Of a stretch of DNA of 64,000 bases, positions 1 to 51,600 are shown piece after piece. The notes under the pieces were generated by a model, which saw only the letters and a program-made list of their open reading frames with translations, searched no databases and had not been told where the DNA came from. Every line of letters begins with the position of its first letter. Within the stretch, counting starts at the first letter, position 1. The stretch comes from Anoplopoma fimbria (taxonomy: Eukaryota; Chordata; Actinopteri; Perciformes; Anoplopomatidae): assembly GCF_027596085.1 (NCBI RefSeq), contig NC_072454.1, positions 25,935,323 to 25,999,322 on the forward strand, given 5' to 3'. The position numbers were made by a program, and so were the translations under genes.

Positions 1-3007
<3,007 letters not shown>

Positions 3008-3421
3008 GGCACACAAAGGGATGCCCTGATTCTCGTCCCATTCACCCTTTCACCCACCATCCTCTTCTCCCTTTATTCCTTTCTTTCATCCCTCTCTACG
3101 GCCCTGCAGAACGGGGGGCTCAGAGATGAGATGTTGTCGAGCCTTCAGCCATCCCAAACATTTGCTACCTTCTTCTCCACTGTTCTTATTACCCCACTTC
3201 CCTTCCCTGACTGAGAACAGGCTATCTCCCCCTGCTGTAGATGTACTGTAGTGTTGATTTGTCCAGAAGTGTACGGTAAGTGTTTGTGGTTGTAATGTGA
3301 ACCCCCCTTGTTAGCATAAAAAATGAACATATCCTAAAAAGTATAGATGAGTCTTTATTTATTGGGGTGAGTTACTCCTGGAACCCCCCCCTTCTTTTTT
3401 CTTTTTTTCTTTATTAATAAA
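3008..3421 (+). other. 3' UTR of the V-ATPase B gene with poly(A) signal
   Basis: After the stop codon follows C/T-rich non-coding sequence. A canonical AATAAA lies at 3416-3421 just after a long pyrimidine run, a plausible 3' end about 410 nt after the stop. Assigning this signal to the transcript is inference. Confidence 0.55.
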
Positions 3422-5495
3422 AACTATGTAATATCCATCTCCCGCTAAAAACAAGAGGTTTCCAACTGAAGAAAGATGTGTGTCTATAAGAGGGTCAGAT
3501 ACAGCTCGGGCTCAATCAGGTGAAGCTCATAAAGTTTGGTTTCTTTTCAGACTGTCCGAGATGCTGATTCAACTTGTCATTCTCTAAACTAAAAGGCCCA
3601 ACATATGCTGAAAAACACAAGTTTACAGCTTCCCAAACTGAACCCCATGAACATCACTGTATTGATATCAACCCGATGGTAATTTTTATAGTCTAGTACT
3701 TCTCTGATTTTGTCTACGCTCTTTGTAATGTTGCTTCAAGTTGGCTATTGCTCCAGTACTCTCATGTCTCCGTTCTCAGTAGGCTGAGAAAGCATCTTTA
3801 GTGACCAGACACAGCTCCCAGTACTTTGACTCTTTCTTCCCTCTCGCTTTGTCTCCCTACTCTGGAAAGAACACTGAGGATGTTTACATTATTTCTGTTG
3901 TGTTGTTTTCATTTGTGTTTTGCAAAAAGACGAGTATATAAGATTATATCAAACATTCCCATCTGTCTGCAGAAACTAATTTTTTGTCGTGCAACAATAA
4001 TGGTTTTGTGAGGTTATGTGACCATGAATAAATTAAATTATACAAGTATGCTGTCACATGTCTATCCACCTATCACTGAACACCTACATATACATCAGCG
4101 ATGAGGGGGGCCGACACACATCAACCTTATTAACATTACACAGGCCCATTCTAGTCCCTTCCACGGGATGTACATTTTTTTTATAGTAGCATTGAATTAA
4201 ATATATATGTATGAATATATAGTTATTCAATTTTGCTATAAATTGATAGATTCTGAGAGTTTTTTTACCATCTCCACCACATAATCTGATGAATAAAGCT
4301 GTCTGCTGTTAAGCAGCAATTATGCTTTACTACGCAGCTTGGAAAACTTCATTTAATATTCAAATAGTTAATGACAATTTATTCTTCATTTATAGTTGGT
4401 ACATTTTTTTTAAAACCAAAAAATCTGGTTACTTTAAGAGCTGCTAATTTGAAAGAAATCCTAACGTTTTCATACAGCCTAGCAAGAGTAACAGTTAACG
4501 CGTGGAACAACATGATCCAACCTTATTAAGAATACAGGAGGATTGACTCATGAACTCTACAGAATCGTTCTGGACTACAGATATTGTCTGTTTGTGTTAA
4601 ACAGAACAAATTAAAGCTCCAATGTCCTCTATACCAGCTTTAGAGCTTTTAATCACCACCTTCATTCAGTGTTTGTTCAAAGCAAGTCACAGGCCTTTTG
4701 AGCTTAGATTTCTTTAAACACGCCGTTCTCTTGAAGCTTCATGTTAGTTTTGTGTGTTCCTTATGTATTTACTCCTTCAAAATAAAAGTCAACCCTTCTC
4801 TCAACAGAAGAAACAGAGAACACCCTATATGCAGTATCGGATGTAGAATCTACTCTCCAGTGACCTATACGTATTTAGCAAGGCCATCTTAACTTTCTTG
4901 TGAAAGATGCCGGATGAAGTTTCAGAAAATACAAATATCTATTGTAAATCACTCAGACATATTAATGGAGTCAGTAGGAACTTTTAAACATAATCACAAA
5001 ATGATAGTCTGCCTGGTTTCTCCAAGGGAGGAGCTGTTATGTAGGCTGTTGTACACATTATTGAGATGATTGATCATTTACAATAGGCATACATTATATC
5101 TCATTCCTCCTCGTTTTTATCCTCTCATTTTTCTCCTGATGTAAGACTATTGTTTTACATTAGAAGCATGTATTGCTTATTTTTTCAAAAACATGTATCA
5201 CATTGCTTTATAAAACATACACACACATAATCATGCTTAATAGCCTATTATTTATACCCATTGTACCAACGTATTTATTACCATTTAGTGTATTTTACTT
5301 TTAAAAATAATATAAGTGCAATGCCAAAATACTTGAATGGAATCAACATAGTTGGGGATGCACAGGGCTGACTGAGGGTGAATGTGTCTGTGTTCATACT
5401 GCCTGCTCCTAAAGACCGCGAGGGAATGTAACTTTACCTGTCAGGTGTGTCGTGAGAGCACTTCCTGTTGACCTTTGGAACACGACTCTCTCAAC
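3422..5495. other. Spacer between V-ATPase B and shtn1
   Basis: AT-rich sequence with no convincing exon on either strand. Several further AATAAA-like words (for example near 4027 and 4293) could be alternative 3' ends of the upstream gene. The last 100 bases before 5496 should hold the shtn1 5' UTR; I see no TATA box or CpG-dense block there. Confidence 0.5.
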
Positions 5496-40959
<35,464 letters not shown>

Positions 40960-41201
40960 AGGGTGCCACCGGGCCGAGGTTGGCCCTGACATCAGGATCC
41001 TACCACAAACTGTGGACTGCATGTGGGTGACGGAAGATCACATGACACATGAGTCATTGTCTAGCATTTCATTTTACACAATGCATTTAAAATAATCATT
41101 CCAGACTGTATTGTGAGGAGTCAGTGATGCTGTCAGATGCGTCCCAAATGGATTTCCCCATCAGAAAAGAAATCGGAGCAGTAATGGTGGATGAGAATAA
41201 A
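40960..41201 (+). other. shtn1: Probable shtn1 3' UTR with AATAAA
   Basis: AATAAA at 41196-41201 lies 237 nt after the stop and is the first canonical poly(A) signal. A 110-codon open frame overlaps this region (41124-41456) but has no splice link or similarity to shootin1. Confidence 0.4.
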
Positions 41202-41699
41202 GACAGAGGTTATGTAACACCTGAACTAAGAGCACAAGCGTGTCAGTCATTTACATTGAGGCCATTTCATCTCAGTGGAATGAAAGACGTGTATCCCACA
41301 CCACCTGTTCGGGGTTCATTCAGCTCTTTTTCAAATACTGAAGGTAAAGCCCAATTCATTGATTGCACTGTGAGGAACAGTGGAGCGTTTTGCAGCTTTG
41401 AGCATCTGCCAAAGCAAAAGTATGTTTCTGAATTGTTCTGTCTAGACCGGCGTTAACCTTGGAGCCTCCCTGTGGGCCATTAAAGGCCACTGTGGCAGAC
41501 TTTGTTCCCACTGCTCCCCTAACTAATAATGACACGAATCCCAGATTACAATTTAAGCAGCATAATGAGTAAACATTTTATTTAACGAATCAGGCAAATT
41601 GCTAAATGTTAATACTGAACATATCGGCTGACAACATATAACATTTGTTTTGTGGACATATCCATAATTCAACCTCTGATGGTTGTTTTAGCACCGTGT

Positions 41700-41965
41700 T
41701 TAGCACTGCACAGCCAGAGCGCTCGGGCCCTTCTGTGTGGAGTTTGCATGTTCTCCACGTGTCACTATGTTGTTTTTCTCTGGGTCCTTCAGCTACCTCC
41801 CACAATGCAAAGGTAATATGGTCAATTGTGAATGTGAGCGTGTTGGCCCTGTGATAGTCTGGCGTCCTGTCCAGGATGAACCTCTCGCACACTGTCAGCT
41901 GGGATCAGCTCCAGGCCCCAGTGACCCTCTACGTAACAATAAACGGCTACAGATAATGGATGGAC
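41700..41965 (+). repeat. TGGA-tailed fish retroposon, old copy, plus orientation
   Basis: CTTCTGTGTGGAGTTTGCAT, GTTCTCCACGTGTC, CCTCCCACAATGCAAAGG, CTGTGATAGTCTGGCGTCCT, GTCAGCTGGGATCAGCTCCA and GATAATGGATGG follow the family order. Compared with 33820-34186 it is more diverged and has internal gaps. Confidence 0.85.
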
Positions 41966-42739
41966 CTGTTAAATCAACTCAAAGCTCTTGATTAAGATTC
42001 AGGAAACCTTGTGTTCTTGGTTGAATACTAAAAATGTCAACAGTGATGTGTATACTTTATCAAGATTTAATTAAATCCACAATCTCTCCATTACAATAAG
42101 CACAGTGCTGTTTTGCCTAAGTAGGACTCAGGACCCAAACCCCAGTCTCTGGTATGAAAGTCCTGGACACTGTGGATCCACCCTTTGACTGTGTGTGGTA
42201 CAGAAATGAAACACTTTGAAAAATGTTGTGACTGGTTGGAACAAAATCCAGGCAGCAGTTGTATTTCCCTTCAAATGCATTTGGTAAAATATAGATAATA
42301 TGTAGATGTTATTTCTAGAAGACAAGGTTGAAGTTTGGAACAAAAGTCTTAGCTCTTAGCTCCAGCCTTTAACCTTCCTGTATATGATGGATTTCAGACA
42401 TGTCAAATATACTTAAGTTTGTTATTTACTACTTTTTTCATGTTTAAATGATTTTGCTCAAAATGTAATATTTCAGAGCTCCAATACATTCTGGTCTACT
42501 GAGGCTACTGTTGGTGTAGAAATCTTTACAATGGATTGTATGACTGTGCAACTGTCAAGAAATCTGATTATTACTACTAGTCATCATATTCTGTAGCAGT
42601 CATGTGGGGGAAAATCATAATGATATGATGAGCAAAGTCACATCAGTAAATAACAAGACCGAAACCACAGCGTATTTCAGTGAGTCCAGAAATGAAAAAC
42701 ACTTCACCCTAGCTGTTTTGTAACAGTGTTAAAGAGTCT

Positions 42740-43990
42740 TAGGGTGGATTTCCCCTTAAAGCCCCAGTCAGAGATGGTGTTAGTCAGGTATGGAGCGTGG
42801 ATCAGCCTCTGCCCTTTGAAAAGCACAAAGACTGTGCTGCTGATTTAACCACAATGGTGGACCGCTCGCGTGTTGTTTTGTTTTCCCTTAGACACCTGCC
42901 CAATTTCCGAGACACTTCCTTGAGTGAGGGATTGAAACATGAGAGCTGTGAACTGTGGGCGATGTCCGTCACCTATTGTGCTGCTGTTAATTAAAGCTTA
43001 GGCTTCGTTCAGGGCTGAGGCGACACTCCCAGCTCCCAATCCCCCCGAACAGAGTGTGGAGGAAATGTCATTGTTGCTCTTCTCTAACCAGATTCATCAG
43101 CGGAAGGCTTCAAAGACACTCCTTCTTCCACACGTTCATTCATCCCTCACTCCAGGAGGTCACACTCTAATTTGATTTAACAGCACATTAGTCTCAACAG
43201 TGGAGCTGGTAGTAACAGGAAATGCTCTGTGGGGAGTTTCTATAAACTAACTCATCACTAATCTGTGTAGAGAGCATATCTAGCTTTTCCTGCTTTGTTT
43301 TCCCATGACACAAGTGGCATGAGGATGTATGAGTTATCTTGGATAACACCTTGGAGACAGAGTGTCAGAGAGTGGTCGACCTGCTTGAGTAGAAGTAAAA
43401 TGAAAAAATAAATGAAGGTTTTTGGTCTTCTAGTCAAGGCGGTCCTGCCACGACTCAATAATATGCCAACATGCAATATATTCTTCGATTCAGAGGAGGA
43501 GTGGAGGTGTTGTCCCTGTCTTCCGTCCCTCAGCAGAGGCCAAGTCAGCCGGCTCAAATCCTTCCTCCACCATCTGCTCCAGCCATGGAACTCGCTGATG
43601 TTGATTGACGGACGGTACACACACTGCCGATTGAGGCAAAACATGTAATTACACAAACCATGCTGTTTCCCTTTTCTTCTCCCACAGCCCACTCTCGACT
43701 CTCCATCTTCTCCCCCCGTCATCGGCCAATACAATATAAGGTTTTGTTGTTTTTGTATTCTTGTCCCTTCAGGGACCAGCAATTAGGGAGGTCCTTTGTG
43801 TGTCAGGGAAACACTTAATTTGACCTATTTTGTTAGTCATTTCATTTATTTTCCCAAACATTGTAATTGCCTGCCGGGGCGCCTCAGTTGAGGCGCTGCT
43901 GTGTGTCCGGCCTCAGTTTGTGTCTGCACTTGTCATTGATTAGAGGTTGTCAGTTACAGCAACGCTGAGCGTACACTGCACGCAAACCAA
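42740..43990. promoter_or_regulatory. Candidate conserved non-coding blocks between shtn1 and eno4
   Basis: Three patches (about 42770-43220, 43430-43700 and 43850-43980) are free of repeats, balanced in base composition and rich in short words such as TGTTAATTAAAGCTTAG, CATTGATTAGAGG and CATGTAATTACAC. The 174-codon minus ORF at 43258-43782 crosses them but resembles no known family. Regulatory function is inference. Confidence 0.35.
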
Positions 43991-44580
43991 GAAACCACAT
44001 AGAATGAAACTGGAAGAAAAATCAGTTGGAAAACATTTGTGAATTAATTTATCTGCATGACATTAAATGAAATGAATCATCTGTACAACCTAGAAAGAAT
44101 CTAAAATAGTGTAAACCATGGTGGCTTCACTGAAACTAACCGACAAACTAAAAAAGAAATGAGTACCAACTGGACCTTCTATCAACAATTTCAGTCTACA
44201 TTTTCATTTACCAGCCTTAACAAGTTCAGCAGGACTATTGTGGTGTCAGCAGGGCCATGTCTGTTTAGTAGAAAAGAGCTGTGAATAAGGGAACTCACTT
44301 GACAGCCCCATTGATGCAGCTGTATGTGGCTGGTAAACAAAGCACTTGTGGAGCTCCTCCATTCCCCACTGTATACAAGCAGCCTCTTCTTTCTCTGTGC
44401 TGCGTGCCGGCCGGATGCTCCTCCAGGCCTCTCCCCTCCTGTTTCTACACTGACCCAATCATTTCCTCCAGGAACTGAGGAGCCATGAGAGGGGTCAGCA
44501 AGGGGGCTGACCAGTTATGAAGGGGCCTCACACGTCCCAAACAGACTGGAGACGGGCTTTGTTGGACAACACTGACACAG

Positions 44581-44685
<105 letters not shown>

Positions 44686-45599
44686 TTCTCTGTGGCATTT
44701 ATCCTACCACAGCTTCTTAGAGCCTTTCCTTATCCAGCTCTGTTAAAGCACGGAGCCTCCACTGGCCATATGAACACAATGAATCAAGAACTGCTCTGTC
44801 ACTCTTGGATCCATTTGCTAATATATTAGAGTATTGTCTTTACTAAATATATCATATGAAGCCACAGTCATCCAACAGTGATATAAAATTAGAGGATTTG
44901 ATTAATTTATTTGTTTGTTTCACAATGGTCTTATGTAAATACAGCATACAGGTCAATATGAATGAGTGTGGTTGATGAACCTGCCTTGGATTATACACAT
45001 TTCATATGAATATTAAACTAATTTCATTCAATTGAGAGCTTTATGGTATTTTATATCAACAGTTCAGCCTTCCCCCCAAGGGGTCCCAAGCTTTAAGTAG
45101 CTGCAGTAGTCACATGATATAATGACCTTCACCGGTGGATCTCTTCTGTTTCCATTGTGGTGAACACTAAAGACCCGAGTCGCTGTGTTATGGCATCAGT
45201 TTTGAATGTTTGGGTATTTTTGTGGCAATGCAGATGTGTGTTTGTCTAAAGAGGTACAGTGTGCAGCACTTGCTACAATGGCTGGATATACCTGAAGAAG
45301 CAGAGAGACATCACAGGGTTGTGCAAACTGTTTTTAATGAAGGTAATGTACACTCACTCAGCTTCATATTGATTTTTTACCAAAGATTTTATATAAACCA
45401 GAACGGTGACACTAGATTAATGCACTTTGTTTATAATCATCTCAGCAGGTTCTACGGTGAAATCTTGACAGGCAAGTCAGAGATAAGAGCAGAATAATAT
45501 TATGAAATTGGAATATAATGTGCTAGCACTGACACTTGATTTAAACGTTTAAATCAGTCATATTTTCTGGATACAAACAGAAGCTGTGAGGTGGCCGTT

Positions 45600-45679
45600 T
45601 CAGACAGTACTCTCTGCTGCAGCAGACTGCTCCTGTGGTTTATCGGTGAAGAGTGGAGGGGGGTGCTTCTCCTCGGAGA
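45600..45679 (-). CDS. eno4: eno4 exon l (stop codon)
   Basis: 80 nt. After acceptor GTTCGCAG the frame reads VSEEKHPPPLFTDKPQEQSA and AAESTV before TGA (45602-45600). The SEE start matches the last exon of mammalian ENO4 and the rest is a short Ala/Glu-rich tail. ATTAAA on the minus strand near 45332-45337 is a possible poly(A) signal. Confidence 0.85.
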
Positions 45680-48600
45680 CTGCGAACCAGACAAAGTATT
45701 GAAATGAAGTGAACAGACAAAAGCCAGACTGCGGATGCCTCAGATAACAGGCCTGTGATGGTGTTGTCGCTGCAGTGGGGATACACTTCAGCATGTATCC
45801 CCACAAACATTCAACGCCAACAAACATCTAAACGCAACTTTTTTGGATGGGAATTGATTACACGCAGACATGTATCATCTCTCATTAACCCTCCAGTGGT
45901 CCCGCCTGCTTTGGAAATGATGGATGGGAAAGTATTTGTCCCTTGTGTAATTAGGTGGCCAATTAACAAATCCAAAGGGGTCTTGGGGTGGTGATGGGGG
46001 GGGGGGGGGGTCATTCTTCCACACTCACACACACAAATACACATTTGTATGATTCCTCACACACAGTTTCCTTTTATATCCAACATAGAGCCAGAGAGAG
46101 AGATGTGTTCTCTCTCTCTGGCTTTGTCGGGCCTCCTTTTTCTCTGTCCAGCTAAAAAAAAGAGACAAGGCAGGACTATAAAAAAAAAAAAACCTACCCA
46201 GGATTCCCTGTTGGGCCAGTTCTTCCTCTATAGAAATCAGCCGGTTGTATTTAGTCATCCTCTCAGCACCGCTCAGACCTCCCAGTTTGACATAGTCCAG
46301 GCCCAGACCCACAGCCTGAGGGAGGAGAAGAGCAACACAGTGTGAGAAGAAACTGCTGCTGAGGTGTGTGTGATGCCACCGAGGGGAGGGGGACAGAAAC
46401 CAGTACACGGCCTCTGGGGCTACACTGATGAGGTTGCTGTGGTATTAAGACACTTAATGAAACTGAAGGCTGGTCCATCACAGTTGAGAAGGCTGACCTA
46501 CGGCAGCTGAAGGTTTAAATTGGATTACAACGCGTATACAGCATGGGGGCCATGGTTGACTAGGGCTGAAACTATGATATCTTCCATTGGCAATTAATCT
46601 ACATATTATGTTCTCACAATTTCATATTCATATTCCTTGATAATAAGTATACAATAGATATTCAGTTTACTATCATAGACTTGAGGAGCTGGAATCAATG
46701 ACTTTACAAAATGATTGCCAGGCAGGTTTTCACCTACAAGGAATTTGCATTGTTGTTGTTGTTTTTTGGTGCACAGCAATAAACAAGTACTGCAAAATCC
46801 CAATAACATAAGTAGAAAAAAACAAAGGTTTGCAAAAAACAAGATTTTTAAAGACATATCTGTTTTTAAAATAACTAGCTAGAGGGCGCCAGGGGGCAAC
46901 CCATGGGGTAGCCAGGTATTCCTTAGTGTCCCAATTTTGCACAAAATTCAACGTATTCTGACTGTGGAGCAAAAGAATCGGTTATAATCTGTGTTCACGT
47001 TCACTTTTCCCATTGGAGTTAAAAGACTCAGGACAGTCTCCTTAAGAGGCGGTGCAGTGGAGAAACCCACGTGAAACAGAAACAGGAAACTGACGCTCGG
47101 TGCGCCGTCTCCTCTTTGAACTGTAATTTGTATGTACACTTATATATAACATTTTTATCAATTTATTATAGTTAAAAAGAAACCTTTACTATCAACTTTT
47201 GGGTAGTTAAGTTTTGGGAAGTTAATTTAAACGCATGTTATTATTTCATTCAATATGTCAATTTACTTTTGAAAGTCCAGTTTTGATGGCCATGGTTACT
47301 AAGAACACGGTACTGAGGGCTTCAAGAGGCTGTCGCGGTATGGAGAAGATCCTATGTCTTCCTCACCTATTTTGTTTTGTGTAACCTTCAAGGAAGCAAG
47401 TTATACAATTGAGGTATTATATCAGGATTACATTGAAACTTTAGTTCAATTGGACTTGTTCCTTAAAAGTAGGAATGCCATGTGCAGGTTGTGGGTACTG
47501 TTGAATAAAAGAGCTTGGCGTTTTTTTCATCAGGACTCCTCAGGTGAATGGGGGGAGGGGCGGATGATGAATATTTCATTGACAACAGTTACTCCCCAGA
47601 GAAGTTTTACAAAAGCAGCCACATCTAGATGATACATACGGTCTGCACAATAAATCATGTTCCAATTTCAAGGTAGGGTTTGTAATCTTCAAAAACATTT
47701 TTGATGCTTTCTTTGAAATTTTCATTACATTCTGACAGCAAAATAATCAAAAGCTCTGACAAAAAAGGAGAAAATCTGGTATCTGTGGCTATGGCTGGAC
47801 TGTAATAAGCCGGTCCAATCATTTCATTTGGCTGGAATGGAATGTCTGAATGAGCTACCTGTCTGACTACCTACCTGCATGCATGTCGGCTCTTATTCTG
47901 CCCGTTACAATCTAGCGTACTATTGCTAGTATCTCGAGATAACTAACCCTGCCTTGAATTGATTACCTCATCGGTGGTAGACTGGAACTATTAAAAGAGA
48001 TTACTAGTCTCATACTAGAATTAGATAAGCAACACTCATCCTCACCTTCTCCTGAACTCTTTCAACAGAGGCTGTCCCTACAAACTGAATTCCATCTACT
48101 TTCTACAAGGCAATTTGAGGAACAGATTCTCAAAGCAAAACACTCAACATATAAACATGGGGATCAGTTGCAACTGCATCTGACAGATTCCTTCACATAA
48201 TTCTAGGAATTTAATCATATCCTTTCACGCCTTTTAAACAGACCCTATTATGCTATTTTCCGGGTGCATATTTTTATCTCAAGTTACAGTTACAACATGT
48301 TTACATGCGTTAATGCTCATAATCCTCCTTGTTTTTCTCATCCTGGCTGTCCTGCAGCACCTCTTCTCACCCTCTCTCTGAAACGCTTCGTTGTAGCGTT
48401 TGCTCCTCCCTCCAGAAAGCAAAGTCTGCTCTGATTGGTCAGCTAGTTCGCTCTGTTGTGATTGGTCAACGTTTCACATTTCAAAAAAACTCTCCCTCCG
48501 GAGCTTCAGCTGCGTCTCTCTCTTTTGTTGTTTTAGGGCCAAACTAGCCGGAAAGAGTTTTACGTCACTTCCGTAACGTTTCAGGCAGCTCAGGAGCAGT

Positions 48601-51600
48601 GATTCTGAGGGGGGGTAACTCGCGTGGACTTCAGGTTTTACACTCTACGGACCTTTTAATTGTAAAAACACACTAAACACACTAAAGGAGAGGGGAAGAG
48701 TGGAAAAGCATAATAGGGCCACTTTAAGAGATACAGTATGTACATAGGTTCCTTCAACAATAAAACTCTGTTATTATTATTATTATTATGACTTTTATTA
48801 ACAATCCCCCTGAGAGACCAAAAACAACAAGTATTGCCTGATAAACTGTAGCTTATTCCTTCTATGCAAATTGAGCTGTTCTTGACAAAAAAAAAATACT
48901 TTAGAGCCACATGTTTGCATTTGGTGGTAATATAAAACAATGCCTCTTAACATGTGCAGTAAGGCCTGCAGAGCATTCAGCACAGATCTACCCTTTGGCC
49001 TAAAAAGACAAACAAAAATGTCTTCACTGTTTGGTCCAGCTAGACAGATGCTTGTGTAAATGCCATGGCACCATCTACTTAAAAAAGTATACCATCAAAA
49101 GTTGTCAAGTTAAGCCATCCGCAAAACATATTTTTGCTACATGTTTGTGGTGAGCTCTGACCCGCAATAAGTCAAAGCTACAGGGAGTTTGTAGCTCTGA
49201 CTGGAGCAGTCTAGTAAAGACAAGTATAGCCTTGAATCCACAGAATTAATCAATAGCCTTTCTTGGTATATTATTACACAGTTATGCAATGGTCTGGGGG
49301 AATTCTTGATTCTGACTGGCTGCTTGAAGTCCATTAATTGCTATTATTCGACACCTACTATGTAGTTTAAACTGTCTGTTCACCTTTCAAAATGAATGCG
49401 CTGGCTGCATTAGATAAAAATCAATTTGAATATCTCATTTACAACAGTTAGTGTAGTCCTTCAGTGACTCATCCTCTGAACACCACAGGTTGACGACTGT
49501 AACACACAAGCTGCAAGAAGTAAGTTACACTGTCCCTCTGAACTTAATGACACATTATAAGCAGGCGGCAACCTCCGGATGTGAAAATCCAAGCCAATGC
49601 TTAAGTCTATGAGGAAATACTCATAGTTCTACTTCTCTCTTGATTTATTCCCTCAGTAAACATTGTAAACATGAGTTTATGGTCTCAATCTCTAGTTTCA
49701 AGCCTTCTTCAATACAGCATGATGTTCATTTAGTAAATGATGCTCCATTTAGAGTCAAACAGACCATAAAGCAGGGTCTGCTTTAGGGCGGGGCTACTTT
49801 GACAGGTAGCCACCAGGGCCGTACACAGCGTTTCGACCATAGCATCACTCCTCTGCACTCCAAATATGGTTACTTCCATTAACTGGATGCAAAAAAACAA
49901 AATGGCGACAGCAAAAAACGCCGAACACGAGTCTTCAAAACCACAGTCAACAAATCAATGGGTGAAGTCACGATTACTTCATCGACTTCTTACGTACAGT
50001 CTATTATTATAAGTGATTATCTCTCACATCCCACTGGCTATTCAACGCGCTACCTCAGGCTGTGGCCGACAGTTCACGTGGCCTCTGATTTGTTTGTGAA
50101 AATATAATATTGATTTGGGGACAATGTCATGTCTGAATAGATGGCTTTTCTTGTTGTTAAACATTCTGTCAATTTGTATGTACTGTCTGTCAACCTTACG
50201 CAATGTAATGACTCTGAATCTTGATACACCTGAAGTAACACTGGGATGTGCATACACTAATGGATGGCTAAAAATAAAAAATAAAACATCGCAAATGATT
50301 ATCAGCAAATGAATACAACAATCTCATCAGAAAAGACTATACAAGGCAGAATATGTTCTTTCTGAACTCATCAACCGAAGGCTTACAACAGATCTATAAG
50401 CAGTAGAGCTGTATACACACACATCATATATACAGCAGCAGCCGAAACAAGTTGTGAGCACAACATTGACATAATGTAACCTGTTAAGTTGATATGGTGA
50501 ACTTGTTGGGTAACAGTTGCTTATTAACATGTCCAGCCGTTATTGTGCAACATTCATTTGGACATGCTTTTTTCTCTCCCCTTTCACTCTGTTTTTGGGT
50601 TCTATAAACTCCTGAGAAAAATATCTGTCTCTTTAGCTACTAAATGGTGCACTATGTTCAGCAGCTAGTCTCTGACTGTGTCTGTCTGCCGTCTGCTGCT
50701 GAGCAGGTAGTGTACAGTATTTCTTATTCATTTGTGCAAGAAACAGCAGCTGCTGCTGCGGCCAAAACACAAACGCTTTGAGAACGGTGAGAGTGAACCA
50801 GAGCAGGAAAGTTGTGGGCCAGACAGTAACTGAAAGTCACTACAAAGCTCCGTATGGATCTTTTCATGAGAGGACACACACAACATAGCATTACTGCAGA
50901 TGGAAAGACGCAGAACTGTTCTCTGATCAGACAAATGACATGAAGCTGGAAACACAAAATGAAAGAGGGAATAAGACTTACTATATCTGACAGAGAGTCA
51001 TCACTGCAAGGCTCACTGCATGTTGTCCCCATCAACACTGAACCTGGCACATCAATAGGTAAAGAGACATACACATAGATGAAAGATTAGCATTTATAGC
51101 AATCTATCGTAGAAGCAATATTTCATGGCCGGCTGGGTCGATACTGTAAGTACTGGGACAGAACTACTAAATAATAACTAAGAACAACTAAAAGTATTTA
51201 ACAATTTTCAGACGTAAATATAAGTGTTTGGAATATGCAACTGAACAGTGGATGATTTGATTTCTGTTTTTACTTGTTCACAACAGTGTGTTAGGAAAAA
51301 TGAAAGTTTTAGCTAAAGGACAAGATAACATTCTCCAAGTCCATAACTTCCATTACTATTTTAATGTGGTTATAGAGAAGTTGCAAGTGATGGAAAGCCT
51401 CTACTGGGTTAGGTTGAGTTGTGGTTTTTGTAAGTAAAGATTTCGATGGCTTCAAAAATGGTATTTCAGTCGGGACTGAAAGTCACATCAAGGTTGTTCA
51501 TCTATTGCAACAATTTACTGCAACAATAACATCCATTTGGGTTTCTGCTCCCAGAAAATAACTCTGGTCAAGTGTAATGATGGCTACAATATTCTTCATC

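Noticed and set aside
41124..41456. 110-codon ORF as an alternative shtn1 end
   Set aside because: No acceptor in phase 1 that joins it to exon 15 and no resemblance to shootin1.
43258..43782. 174-codon minus ORF
   Set aside because: No recognisable domain and no splice context; length is possible by chance in GC-balanced sequence.
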